Below are positions 26,001 through 34,987 of a DNA stretch of 64,000 nucleotides, piece by piece (within the stretch, counting starts at the first letter, position 1; each line of letters begins with the position of its first letter). The stretch covers positions 3,038,001 through 3,102,000 of the forward strand of contig OY782760.1 of NCBI GenBank assembly GCA_963678205.1, given 5' to 3'. The position numbers and the translations under genes are program-made. Below the pieces are notes generated by a model. The model saw only the letters and a list, made by a program, of their open reading frames with translations. It was not told the origin of the DNA and ran no database searches. This DNA is from G963556115 sp963678205. GTDB lineage: Bacteria > Planctomycetota > SZUA-567.

Positions 26001-29000
26001 ACGGCGTGCATCATCTGGTTGTATACGTAGCAGACGCATTTCAAGCTGTGCTGAAACCCAGGCAAAATCTATAGCTCGGACAATAGCATGGGGCTCACTA
26101 TATTTATCCATCATAGAAAGAACCTGCTCACGTGAATCTCCAGCTGCCAAAATCAGTGAAACCTGCAACCTTTGCCTTGGCTCCAAGGTTATCTCTTGCC
26201 GTAGACTTAGAATTGGATCTAGGACATAGCCCTGACTGTTTCCAGGCTTTTGCCTGGCTCCCAGCGGACTGGCAAGCGAGCTTCCTCGTCCAATGAACTG
26301 GCGGCGGTCGGTTTCAAAAAGCAACGGTAAAGCTGGCTCATCATCTATGTGTTGCTCCAAAGTAAAGCGGTGCGCTACAAAGACAGGTTTTTCACTATCA
26401 CTACGTGGTCTGCGCCAAGCAATCAAGGTGCGCTTCTCAGGAATTGCTTCTGTCTGAATGAACATCTTGTTAAATGCTGGATGCTGTAAGTCGGCTCGAT
26501 GTGGTGCCAACACGAGTTCAAAATAACTTGTTAAATTGAGTTGGCGTTTGAAATCAGAACGGTTGATCAAGGTCATACGCCGAATTTCTACATCATCTTC
26601 CTGAGCGACAAGCACTTCCGTCTCTATTGCTATTTTATTATCAACACGCCTAAAAACAGCACGATCAATAGAGAAGTTTACTCCGTATTTTTCAACTTTT
26701 CCGCCTGTTGGCTGGTACGTATTGCACCATAGTTTATTGCTCATAGTATCATGAATATAACAAAAATTACCATACAAATCGCTTGTACAATCTGAGCGCC
26801 AACGAGTTAGCTCAAACTCATCCCAGTGGCTGTATCCACCGCCGGAGTTGGTCAACATCAGGGCGTAGCGTCCGTTGCAAAACAGCTGGGTTTTAGGCGT
26901 AGTCGTATGAGGCGTTTCAAACCGACTGAAGGAAGGAGTTAGTTCTTCAATTTCATCCACAGAAGAAACTCGTTCATGCTTGGAAATGCTCTGCAACTGC
27001 GGAAGATGCGGTATGCGTTCATACAACAAAAGTTCAAACGCACGAACCCGGGGATCAGCATAAAACTCATGTCGCAAACAATCATTCTGCAGAAAATTAG
27101 CCAGCGCCAGAAAGCTCATTCCCTGATGGTGAGCCATATAAGTGCGCACGATTACTCCACGATCACCCTCTCGCCCTGATTTTCTACTAAAATCTATTGC
27201 TTCGTAAAATCCATAATCGCTAAATAGTCCCAACTGTTCAAGCTTTTTCAAATTCTCAAAAGCCTGCTGGGGTACGATACTCACCGCCAGAATTGTGGAA
27301 TATGGAGAGACCACCATCTTTTTAGGAAGATCACGCTTTAACCCTAGCTCAGGCACGCCAAAAGCATAATACTGATAGGTTTTATCATGATCCAAATCGG
27401 CGAAAGCGCACTCGGATATGCCCCAAGGGATCTTGTTTTTTCGCCCGAAGGCTATTTGAACATCAACAGCGTCTTTAGCCGCTTTATCCAGCAGGGTATT
27501 TTCATAACTTCGCTGAAAGAGCAATGGCATTAAATATTCAAACATCGTTCCAGACCAACTGAGTAACGTCCGACGATGATCAATACTACCGTAAGGACGG
27601 TTCATGGCAAACCAATGATTGACCGGGATGTCCCCACGTGCAATTGAGATGAAACTTCCGAGACGTACTTCACTAGCAAGGATGTCGTAAAAGGAGTTAT
27701 CTATGCGCCCTCCAGAGACATTAAAGCCTATTGAAAACAGGCGACGCTCAACATTGTAAAGAAAAGACATATTAGTAGAAGTAGAAAGTTCACGGCCTAC
27801 CTCTGCTAGGTGTTCCAAGCCTGCCTGCATTTCCACGGCAAGTAGTTGTGAATGGTGTAGCTCCACAGTAATGCGCTCAATCCAGTCTAGCAGTTCGCAC
27901 TCATCAGTTTGCTCGTGCTTGCGGATTATCTCAAAAATCTTATTACAGACATGGTCTGTTTCAGCCAAACCTTTCAACGACGGAGCGGTATTAGTAATGT
28001 GTTTTAATATCGGTATAATATCTGGAGAAAGTATGGAGAGCTCTTCCTCTGTTTTCTCTTCGAGAATTTCAATCCAACCCATGTAGCGTCTGCCAATATC
28101 AAGCCAGGCCGCAAACTGACTCTGTAGCTGACCTACCCAATACTTCATATCAGTCTTGCCGGATACTGCTACGATATCCCTTTCTGCCAACTCACCTACC
28201 TCGCTTGCCAATCTACGTAGTAATCGCAAAGCGTCTGTGACTCGCTCTGGGGGATTTTCCAACTCTCTAGCAAGCTCACTCAACATTTGCGTATCCCAAC
28301 CCGTGAGCTTTTCCTCACGAATCGCTTGCCGGAGTACCTCTACGGTATCACGAATTCCCGCAAAAGCCTCTGCATCTAATAGCGGCATCTCTTTGAGCAT
28401 CTCTAAGCCTTGGTCGATAGCCCATAGAGCTCCAAGCAGATTACCGCTATCCACAGTTGAAACGTAACGTGGCTCCAATGGAGACAAGGTTGCTATATCA
28501 TACCAGTTTAGCAGATGACCATTATAGCGCTCAAGCTTTGTAATTGTCTCCATAGTCGGCGCTAACTTCTTCGCAACACCATCCACAGTTAAATAGCCAA
28601 AATTCTTTGCATTTAGTACACTAGCCAGATATAGACCTATATTAGTTGGACTTGTTCTCATAGCTAAGCGGTTTTGATGGGATACCTGATAGTTATCAGG
28701 TGGTAACCAGAAAGTTTTTTCATCAACAAGATCGGTGAAATATCGCCAAGTACGACGTGCAATAGTTCTCATGTAAAGGCGACATGATTCAGTAAGCAAA
28801 TCCTTGTCCTGCAAAATTTTAGGTTGACGGCAAAGAATCCAGCCTATCAATAACGACATAACCCAGAGTACTAGCCAAGGACATGCAACCCAGATACTTG
28901 CTGGCATAAAGTGAATAATTGCCAAACTGGTAATCACTCCAAAGATGCTTGCAAAACTCATATAGAACAAAAACACTGCTACTGCACCCTTGACGTGATT

Positions 29001-32000
29001 AATCTGAACAGAAGTCCATTCCAGCAACTTCTGGTGAGAAACAAAACGTCGGTAGAACACACGAGCTATGGCATCAATAGCCAACCAGCTCTGGCACGGC
29101 AGAAGTGCAGCTTCTGCCAGTACATGCAGCAGGTCATGACCAATCTTTCTAGGAGAGATATCCTTGAGACTATGCATAGCCGTTGCCCAAGTGAAAGACT
29201 GAGCCAGAGAATGAAAAAATAACTGTATAGCAACTACGATTGTTGCCATCCCTCCTACCCATGGGGAAGTAAACCAAGCAATTAGTAAGAGAGCCATGCT
29301 GGTTACTGGTAAAAGGCTGCGGCGCAAATTGTCGAATATCTTCCAACGGTCAAACCCGGAAAGCGGATTGCTTCCCCTTTGCCCATCAAACTGTGGTACC
29401 CGTGGCATAATCCACGAAGCTATTTGCCAGTCACCTCTGATCCAGCGGTGTTGACGTTGTATATAGCTCAGGTAATCTTTGGGAAAGGCATCGAAAAGTT
29501 CAATATCACTGGCCAGACCTACTCGGACGTAAGAACCTTCAATCAAATCATGACTGAGCAGTCTGCTTTCAGGGAAGCGCCCAGAGAGCACCTGACTGAA
29601 GGCACGCACATCATAAATACCCTTTCCATGATAAGATCCTTCGCCAGTCATATCCTGATAAGCATCAGAGACAGTATTGGTATACGGGTCTATGCCCGCA
29701 GAATCTGAAAAAAGTCTGCTGAATAACGAATTGCTGGTGCTCGGCAAGGAAGGCGTTACCCGTGGTTGAATAATGGTGTAGGTTCCTGCTATCACCCTAC
29801 CCGAATCATCAAAACGTGGTTGGATCAGCGGATGCACCAGTGTTTCGATCATTCTTCTGGCAGTGTCATGTGGTAGTTGCGTGTCACAATCGAGAGTAAT
29901 GACAAATCTTACATTAACGAGTTGATCTGGGCTGCCAACATAGACCAATTGTCCGCATTCACTGGAACGCTTACCAACGATCAGGTTGTTAAGCTCCTCA
30001 AGCTTGCCACGTTTCCTCTCCCATCCCATAAATACCTGCTCAGATTCGCACCACTTTCTCTCACGGTGCAACAACAGAAAGCGTTCACCGCCGTAGCGCC
30101 TGTTAAGGTCTTCGATACACCCCTTGACAGTGCCGAGTAGCATCTTATCGGTTTCGCAATGCAATGATGGCGCATCTTGGAAATCAGAAAAAAGACTGAA
30201 AAGCAGATTATCCTCTTTATTGGCCAGATAGCGAATTTCCAACTTTTCCACCTCAGCTATTATCGAATCGACACCTTCAAGCATCATTGGTATAACTACC
30301 AATGTTCGACAGGAATCAGGTATTCCAGAATCCCTGAAATCCATTTTTGATAAACGACTTGGCGAGCAAATACGCATAACCAGGTAGTTCATAACATCAA
30401 GCGACAACTGGCTAGCGGGTATAAGCAAAATTAATGCAAATATAATCTGAACTTTGTATGCTTGATTTGGCAGACCCAACAGAATAGCTATAAAGATTAC
30501 TAAGCAGGTAAAAACAACCATTCCCGGGAAATATATCACCGCATGATTGCGAAATGCCCAATGGGAAAATCTAAACCAAAAAGTCTCTCTACCGCCAATA
30601 AGGCGGACCAATTCACACCTCTTTGTACCTATCAGATATGTCCCGACATGAGATAAAGGTCTACCTTCCACTGGAGCGCATCCAGATTGTGTAGCAAGAC
30701 TTATTGCTTGTTGAGCCACCTGCTCTTCCGTTAAACTTGAACCATAGTGCAATTCTTCAACCGCCTTGCGGTATTTATCCCGTGTAGAAAAATCCATATC
30801 AGGATAAATCCCTGCAGGATCTAACCGTAAAGTCTGCTCCACATGACTGAGGCGTTCAAAGCTTTCCTTCCAATCAAGCATGGCAAGTTGGCGCAGACTA
30901 GTAAACGCGTTGCTTATTGCTATTTTATCGCTGGTTTGTTTATTTTTCTCAAGTATCACAAGATCGTTCATAGATTTATCGAAGGTGCGTTCCAACCAAC
31001 TCTGCACAAGAACTCTCGCTCCTTCTTCATCGTAGAGAAGATCAAAAAGCTGTGAGGCAAAATATTCACTTGGTTCTGGCTCGCTTGCAGTCAATTCAGA
31101 CATTAGTGCAAATAATCTGTTTGATTCACGCCTGTTGGCAGAAATCAAACGATTCGCCCATATATCAGCGGCTTCTTTCTCGTGTAATTCTTTCAAAACC
31201 CGCACGGCAACCTGCTTGATGCCCTCAATCAGAGCAGCACGCAGCATTTGAGGAAAAGCCCATAGCTCTCCTATGGACAATCGTGCCACAGACTGATACG
31301 ATTCAACAAATTCTTGAATATTTTGCTCATCCAGTCGCAAATAGGTGCGAGCAGTCAATTCACTAGCCATCGCATAAATACGTGGCAAGCCTATATAGGA
31401 CGTATTTGATAAAACTGGCAGTTTGCGATAATACCGCAAAGGCAAATTCAATAAAACGTCCTGTACATTGCTTTCAAGGATATATTCGTTGTCCAGTAAC
31501 CATTCCGCAGTAGATGGTAATCTTTGCTCCAGTCTGCTGGCTTCTGAGATATCTTGGCAAACCAACTGGAGCCAGCTAAGCCCCTGAGACAGATTTCCCA
31601 TTAGCTCGTTGTTTCTAAGCGGTTTGACTGCCAACTGGTGCTCCCCAGATAATCGTTGCGCATAATCCTGTAATTGCGTCGAGGACATAGCTAGTCCTGT
31701 GTGCTTATCATATGGAAACGTTATTTTACGTTCCGGATGAAAAATAAACACTGTTGGGGTGATATCGTTTGGCTCCTGCAAAAGTGTTAATGGAGTTCGC
31801 AATCTTTCAATTGGAGCCTGTAATATCAGAGCAGCTTCTTGTGAAAGCATCCAGCGAGCTTGCGCTTTGAGCAGCGACTTTTCTACTCCGTATTTTGACC
31901 TCCTGATCAATACCAAACTTAGAATTATACCAATAACTCCACCCACGACTCCAACACAAACATAAATATTAAGTCCGTTAAAATCCTGATATTGCGGATA

Positions 32001-32222
32001 AAAAAACTTAAATAAAACCATCGAGACAAAGCTTGCGAATACCATAAACGCAATCATACCAAACACCCGCCACCAAATAAATGGAGCAGTAGTAACCACA
32101 CTTCCGTCCGAACTCCTACCTAGCCAAGCACTGCGACGATAGCCTTTGCGCCGTAATTTTTTATATGCTTTAGCCGCTTCCTCTTGTTTGGAAAAATATG
32201 CAATCAGTGTGCCTGTTTTCAT
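23052..32222 (-). CDS. ndvB: Cyclic beta-1,2-glucan synthase (NdvB/ChvB-like), very large
   Basis: A 3056-residue membrane enzyme, somewhat longer than the usual NdvB of about 2,800-2,900 residues. Two helices lie near residues 53-72 and 85-105 and more near 560-610 and 960-1110. The family-84 glycosyltransferase core has the acids in ITLDCDTQLPHD (near 778) and the QRQHRWIRGDWQ motif (near 920). A glucoamylase-like Rossmann-linked region and two beta-sandwich domains follow, and a C-terminal GH94 phosphorylase-like domain (GTGDWNDGMNLVG near 2735) that trims or sets ring size. NdvB makes cyclic beta-1,2-glucan from UDP-glucose at the inner membrane for export to the periplasm, in osmotic adaptation or host contact. 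It has a sigma-54-like promoter and the enhancer shared with the baeRF gene. Clearly GC-richer than the AT-rich backbone, which suggests transfer. Confidence 0.93.
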   Translation of the reverse strand: MKTGTLIAYFSKQEEAAKAYKKLRRKGYRRSAWLGRSSDGSVVTTAPFIWWRVFGMIAFMVFASFVSMVLFKFFYPQYQDFNGLNIYVCVGVVGGVIGIILSLVLIRRSKYGVEKSLLKAQARWMLSQEAALILQAPIERLRTPLTLLQEPNDITPTVFIFHPERKITFPYDKHTGLAMSSTQLQDYAQRLSGEHQLAVKPLRNNELMGNLSQGLSWLQLVCQDISEASRLEQRLPSTAEWLLDNEYILESNVQDVLLNLPLRYYRKLPVLSNTSYIGLPRIYAMASELTARTYLRLDEQNIQEFVESYQSVARLSIGELWAFPQMLRAALIEGIKQVAVRVLKELHEKEAADIWANRLISANRRESNRLFALMSELTASEPEPSEYFASQLFDLLYDEEGARVLVQSWLERTFDKSMNDLVILEKNKQTSDKIAISNAFTSLRQLAMLDWKESFERLSHVEQTLRLDPAGIYPDMDFSTRDKYRKAVEELHYGSSLTEEQVAQQAISLATQSGCAPVEGRPLSHVGTYLIGTKRCELVRLIGGRETFWFRFSHWAFRNHAVIYFPGMVVFTCLVIFIAILLGLPNQAYKVQIIFALILLIPASQLSLDVMNYLVMRICSPSRLSKMDFRDSGIPDSCRTLVVIPMMLEGVDSIIAEVEKLEIRYLANKEDNLLFSLFSDFQDAPSLHCETDKMLLGTVKGCIEDLNRRYGGERFLLLHRERKWCESEQVFMGWERKRGKLEELNNLIVGKRSSECGQLVYVGSPDQLVNVRFVITLDCDTQLPHDTARRMIETLVHPLIQPRFDDSGRVIAGTYTIIQPRVTPSLPSTSNSLFSRLFSDSAGIDPYTNTVSDAYQDMTGEGSYHGKGIYDVRAFSQVLSGRFPESRLLSHDLIEGSYVRVGLASDIELFDAFPKDYLSYIQRQHRWIRGDWQIASWIMPRVPQFDGQRGSNPLSGFDRWKIFDNLRRSLLPVTSMALLLIAWFTSPWVGGMATIVVAIQLFFHSLAQSFTWATAMHSLKDISPRKIGHDLLHVLAEAALLPCQSWLAIDAIARVFYRRFVSHQKLLEWTSVQINHVKGAVAVFLFYMSFASIFGVITSLAIIHFMPASIWVACPWLVLWVMSLLIGWILCRQPKILQDKDLLTESCRLYMRTIARRTWRYFTDLVDEKTFWLPPDNYQVSHQNRLAMRTSPTNIGLYLASVLNAKNFGYLTVDGVAKKLAPTMETITKLERYNGHLLNWYDIATLSPLEPRYVSTVDSGNLLGALWAIDQGLEMLKEMPLLDAEAFAGIRDTVEVLRQAIREEKLTGWDTQMLSELARELENPPERVTDALRLLRRLASEVGELAERDIVAVSGKTDMKYWVGQLQSQFAAWLDIGRRYMGWIEILEEKTEEELSILSPDIIPILKHITNTAPSLKGLAETDHVCNKIFEIIRKHEQTDECELLDWIERITVELHHSQLLAVEMQAGLEHLAEVGRELSTSTNMSFLYNVERRLFSIGFNVSGGRIDNSFYDILASEVRLGSFISIARGDIPVNHWFAMNRPYGSIDHRRTLLSWSGTMFEYLMPLLFQRSYENTLLDKAAKDAVDVQIAFGRKNKIPWGISECAFADLDHDKTYQYYAFGVPELGLKRDLPKKMVVSPYSTILAVSIVPQQAFENLKKLEQLGLFSDYGFYEAIDFSRKSGREGDRGVIVRTYMAHHQGMSFLALANFLQNDCLRHEFYADPRVRAFELLLYERIPHLPQLQSISKHERVSSVDEIEELTPSFSRFETPHTTTPKTQLFCNGRYALMLTNSGGGYSHWDEFELTRWRSDCTSDLYGNFCYIHDTMSNKLWCNTYQPTGGKVEKYGVNFSIDRAVFRRVDNKIAIETEVLVAQEDDVEIRRMTLINRSDFKRQLNLTSYFELVLAPHRADLQHPAFNKMFIQTEAIPEKRTLIAWRRPRSDSEKPVFVAHRFTLEQHIDDEPALPLLFETDRRQFIGRGSSLASPLGARQKPGNSQGYVLDPILSLRQEITLEPRQRLQVSLILAAGDSREQVLSMMDKYSEPHAIVRAIDFAWVSAQLEMRLLRIQPDDARRFQQLASYLLYHSLFLRSSAKNIAENRKGQAGLWAYSISGDLPIALVAISESSDIGLIHQMIQAHAFWHLQGLAVDLIVLIESNGGYTQPLLKEIEHLIQNLAPNTEIGKSGGIFLRAAEQISTEDLALLRSAASVSLVAARGTLAQQLGAAQGILVSPEAIIKRKRLRDISAALPFLDLLFFNSLGGFTQNGKEYAIYLGANMNTPAPWVNVIANPVFGTLISETGAGFTWQGNSQRNRLTQWSNDPVLDTSSEAIYIRDDDTGNYWTPTASPIRDTLPYRARHGAGYTVFEHNSHGINQELTVFIPVSDHVDEPVKLQKLMLYNDSTRVRNLSLTYYVEWTLGESREKSQMQVVTSWDDEIQAMLAHNYYNPDYPHSIAFAAMSLPVISYTADRMAFLGRNRSMVDPAALGHNKLLPRVGAGLDPCAALQATLVLMPGESKEIVFTLGQASTLEQIHEIVTTYNHCHAVDGALRKTQSWWDQRLETVQTHTPELGVDLLLNRWLLYQTLSCRIWARSGFYQSGGAFGFRDQLQDVMALLYAHPQLAREHILLAASHQFKEGDVQHWWHPPGGEGIRSRISDDLLWLPFVVTQYLQITADTSILQEMSPFLDAPLLSDDQHESFQNPVTAEKGGTLFEHCQRALSHGMNFGAHGLPLMGTGDWNDGMNLVGAQGKGESVWLAWFMIDVLRGMAEISTLLDRTELADTYDKQREIIAQQVERFAWDGEWYLRATFDDGTTLGSAVNKEAKIDSLPQSWACLSAAADPERTHKALESAWNYLVDEDEKQVQLFTPPFDKMNPSPGYIMGYPPGVRENGGQYTHAAIWVAMAMARCGDGERAAKILCMLNPIEHALDSEAVWRYQIEPYVVAADVYRLQGHIGQGGWSWYTGSASWMYRAWIEEVLGLKVHGETLQISPVIPESWDGFQISYRHGEAQYDILVDNPEHCQQGVVRVELNGRYIEDGVIWLTSDMVKHTIRVRMGK

Positions 32223-32326
32223 TTAAGCTTCCTTGAAAATCTAATGGGCATCATAGCTTCTTTGGCCCTGCCAGAAAAACAAACCATTCAGTTTATAGAG
32301 CTAAACCTTGAAAGACAATAATTATT

Positions 32327-32342
32327 GGCAAATTTCGTTCCA
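32327..32342 (-). promoter_or_regulatory. Sigma-54 (-24/-12) promoter of the ndvB-like gene
   Basis: Reverse strand TGGAACGAAATTTGCC: TGG-AC-G at -24, TTGC at -12, GG-N10-GC spacing. It is about 105 bases before the ATG at 32222. Confidence 0.75.
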
Positions 32343-32380
32343 TCTACCAATACATGAGCATTTATACTTTAGATATCACA

Positions 32381-32470
32381 TAACATGCAATTAGGATGGA
32401 GGTTGTGGGTTGCTACTAATGAGGAGGGTAGTTCTGAATGTGTCGCAATATTGAGAAAGACCGAGACAGT
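32381..32470 (-). promoter_or_regulatory. Upstream activator region shared with the baeRF gene
   Basis: Contains CAATATTGCGACAC with flanking CTTT.TC and GTCTCGG (32440-32470) and the second block CCCACAACCTCCATCCTAAT continuing to TGCATGTTA (32381-32410), in the same order and spacing as upstream of the baeRF gene. ATTGCGACA is half of a palindrome, as expected for a Fis-type helix-turn-helix activator site. Confidence 0.72.
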
Positions 32471-32521
32471 TACCTGCTCAGGCTAGAGTCTTGGGTATAA
32501 CTAAAGGGTTTCCAAAGCAGT

Positions 32522-33859
32522 TCAGATGGACGGAGTGTCAGGATTATGTTTCAGCTTACGATAGAAAGTTGCACGGCTAATACCCAGAGCCCGGGCGGTC
32601 TGAGTTACATCGTTATTGAAATGCTCAAGCGCTCTTCTGATATGTAGCGCCTCCTGACTTTTCAAATCCCATCCTACTTTTGTCTGATCCACCGAATGCG
32701 AAACTTCCTCTTTATTTAGTAACCCTGGAAAGTTGTCTACATCAAGCAAATCATTCCGTGCCAAAATACAGGCACGCTCGAGTACATTGCACAATTCACG
32801 AATATTACCAGGCCAGGAGTATTCCTGTAAAAGGCTCATAGCCGCAGGGGTTAGGGAGGCCTCAGGTTGATGTAAAACCGACAATAAATGATTGATCATA
32901 CCCGGGATGTCATCAAGACATTGCCGTAAAGATGGAATGACCAACGGAAATACGCAAATTCTAAAATACAGATCTGAGCGAAATCTCTTGGCCGCTGCTT
33001 CCTTGGATAAGTCTTTATTTGTAGCACATATTAAGCGGAATTCGCTGAGACGTTGTTTGTTGTCTCCAACCCTTCGAAACACTTTTTCCTCAATTACCTT
33101 GAGGAGTTGTGCTTGCACAGCCAGATCCATATCACCAATTTCATCGAGGAACAAAGTACCGCCATTCGCCGTTTCAACCAGACCTTCCCGATCTTCAATT
33201 GCAGAAGTAAATGCTCCCTTGCGATGTCCAAACAATTCACTAGCCAGTAGATCTCCCCGTAGGCTCGAACAATTAAGTTCTACAAACGGCTCATCCCGAC
33301 GTGCTCCAGAATCATGTATCCAACGTGCGAATACACCCTTGCCCGTGCCAGTCTCTCCTAACAGCAATAAGGTGGTGTCTGTTTCCGAACACTTTTTCGC
33401 CAACTGCCAGGCCTCCTGCATTAGAGGACTTTCTCCTATGTAAATACGCTTGTCAATTAAAAGACGGCGGCTTATTGTTTCACGCCTTCGTAAACGCTCC
33501 ACTTCTAGACAACGAGCCAGAAAGAGTAACAGAGTGTCAGTATTTAACGGTTTTGTAAGAAAATGATCTGCCCCGAGACGCATGGCCTCTACGGCTGTTG
33601 GAATATCGCCAATTCCGGTGATAACGATGATAGCCAGATAGGGTTGAAGCTCTCTCAAGGGATGAAGCCAGTCCAGTCCATTTCCGTCAGGAAGGTTCAT
33701 ATCCAGAAAGACCGCATCAAACTTATGCATTACTATCGCATTCTGTGCATTTTTTAGAGAGTCAGCTGTGACAACTGCATACCCATTCAGCTCCAGAAAG
33801 TCAGATAAACTTTCCAACGTGTCAATTTCATCATCAACCACTAAAACATTAGGTTTCAA
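32522..33859 (-). CDS. NtrC-family sigma-54-dependent response regulator
   Basis: A protein of about 445 residues: receiver (VLVVDDEID, phospho-Asp in AVFLDMNLPDGNG), AAA+ ATPase (Walker A LLGETGTGKGVFARW, Walker B GGTLFLDEIGDM), and a Fis-type helix-turn-helix (DVTQTARALGISRATFYRKL). The sigma-54-contact loop reads GAFTSA in place of GAFTGA, a change at a conserved Gly. The ATG at 33895 would add an unusual tail; GGGAGG stands before a TTG at 33859 that begins directly with the receiver (KPNVLVVDDE), so that start is preferred. It lies directly upstream of the ndvB-like gene and is the obvious candidate activator for the shared promoters. Confidence 0.9.
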   Translation of the reverse strand: MKPNVLVVDDEIDTLESLSDFLELNGYAVVTADSLKNAQNAIVMHKFDAVFLDMNLPDGNGLDWLHPLRELQPYLAIIVITGIGDIPTAVEAMRLGADHFLTKPLNTDTLLLFLARCLEVERLRRRETISRRLLIDKRIYIGESPLMQEAWQLAKKCSETDTTLLLLGETGTGKGVFARWIHDSGARRDEPFVELNCSSLRGDLLASELFGHRKGAFTSAIEDREGLVETANGGTLFLDEIGDMDLAVQAQLLKVIEEKVFRRVGDNKQRLSEFRLICATNKDLSKEAAAKRFRSDLYFRICVFPLVIPSLRQCLDDIPGMINHLLSVLHQPEASLTPAAMSLLQEYSWPGNIRELCNVLERACILARNDLLDVDNFPGLLNKEEVSHSVDQTKVGWDLKSQEALHIRRALEHFNNDVTQTARALGISRATFYRKLKHNPDTPSI

Positions 33860-34316
33860 ACAATACCTCCCGTATATCTTGCGCATAACTTGCACCTAGA
33901 TGAAAATATGCTTTTCAATGTACCATTATAGTTCATTTCCATTCAACAATTATACGACAATATAATAAATATGCAAATCTATCCATCGAGAATAACTGCT
34001 ACAGCATAGAACTTAAACCCAAAAGATCAGATCTTGTTTGGAGCTGTGATATTTCATATATTCCCCTCAAACATGGTCATGCATATTTAATAGTGGTTAT
34101 GAAGTGGTATAGCAGATATATAATGTCCTAGAAACTACCAATGTCTATGGATCCCTGTTTTGGTACTACAGCATTAAAACAGAACAGGTAGCAAGTATGC
34201 AAACAGTCTTATTACAATCTCAAAATGCCACATTTTAAATTTAAATCTACCTGTTGCTACAAGAGAGTAATATAGAAATAACAAAAAATATACCTATATT
34301 ATTGTACATTACAAAG
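33860..34316. other. Non-coding AT-rich region between the regulator and module B
   Basis: About 450 bases without a gene or relic. It marks the right edge of the GC-richer block. Confidence 0.4.
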
Positions 34317-34503
34317 CAGTTCAAGCTAGTACGATACAGACCCATCAAATCCGCGTCATTTTATGGTATTTATGGCGGCATCAAAACCAATATATAAACT
34401 ATAAAACACGACTCACAAAGAACTTACCGACAGCAACCAACTCCTGAGGGGCAACCAGAAATTTAAAGCCGTAAGTGTTTAATATCAAACACTTACGGCT
34501 TTA
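34317..34503 (+). repeat. Repeat module B
   Basis: CAGTTCAA (34317), then the block ATCAAATCCGCGTCATTTTA continuing to TGGTATTT (about 34344-34371), CCTGAGGGGCAACC at 34443-34456 and a hairpin. The core differs most from the others, having TTATGGTAT where they have TTGACGGTAT. Confidence 0.75.
34465..34503 (+). terminator. Terminator hairpin of module B
   Basis: Arms AAAGCCGTAAGTGTTT and AAACACTTACGGCTTT (16 bp, perfect) with a six-base loop. It lies 28 bases after the stop of the minus-strand gene at 34531, so it probably ends the autotransporter operon as well. Confidence 0.8.
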
Positions 34504-34530
34504 TCATAAACTCATAATTTTCTATATATA

Positions 34531-34950
34531 TCAGTCTAATTGCTTAGCAGATAAAATCTGCGAACTTCTAAACTTCCACTTGCCCTCTTTATCCTTTCGT
34601 AAGATTTGCAGAGCATCTATCTCTACACTCTTTACCTCTGGATTATCGCTATGTGGTATATTCCGCTGGACTACTCGTATCACTATGTAGTCGCCGGTCT
34701 GCCCTACAAGTTTTGCAGAAATAATCTTGAAATCCATATCCATATTTAGCATCGATTCAGCTACCCCTTTGAGTTCTGCTTTATAACTTGGTGAGGTATT
34801 ATCTAGTCTCTCGATCACTTGCCCTAAGTTCTTACTCTTTGTCGCTGAAAGATACTCTTTATAAACTGTAAACGCATCCTTATACTCATCTGCATGCACT
34901 ACTGTAACAGCCGTAACCATAATCAGTAGTATAAATACCATCTTCTTCAT
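34531..34950 (-). CDS. Small exported protein, NTF2/SnoaL-like in outline
   Basis: A 139-residue protein with a signal peptide (MKKMVFILLIMVTAVTVVHA, cleavage after HA). The mature part starts with helices (KDAFTVYKEYLSATKSKNLGQVIERL) followed by alternating strands (DFKIISAKLVGQTGDYIVIR, WKFRSSQIL), the order expected of a cone-shaped NTF2-like fold or of DUF4864-like proteins. It is likely periplasmic. No function is known. It follows the autotransporter gene by 37 bases and is probably cotranscribed, which suggests a role in its export or folding. Confidence 0.7.
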   Translation of the reverse strand: MKKMVFILLIMVTAVTVVHADEYKDAFTVYKEYLSATKSKNLGQVIERLDNTSPSYKAELKGVAESMLNMDMDFKIISAKLVGQTGDYIVIRVVQRNIPHSDNPEVKSVEIDALQILRKDKEGKWKFRSSQILSAKQLD

Positions 34951-34987
34951 ATTGATCTTACTCCATTTTTATTTAGTAGGTTATGAT

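Noticed and set aside
12619..32470. The 30-base repeat at 12619 and 32440 as ends of a composite transposon
   Set aside because: Both copies lie at equal distance upstream of sigma-54-like promoters and are in the same orientation, and similarity extends to a second block; shared regulation explains them better.
32892..33443. 183-residue plus-strand open frame
   Set aside because: Shadow of the NtrC-type AAA+ domain on the other strand.
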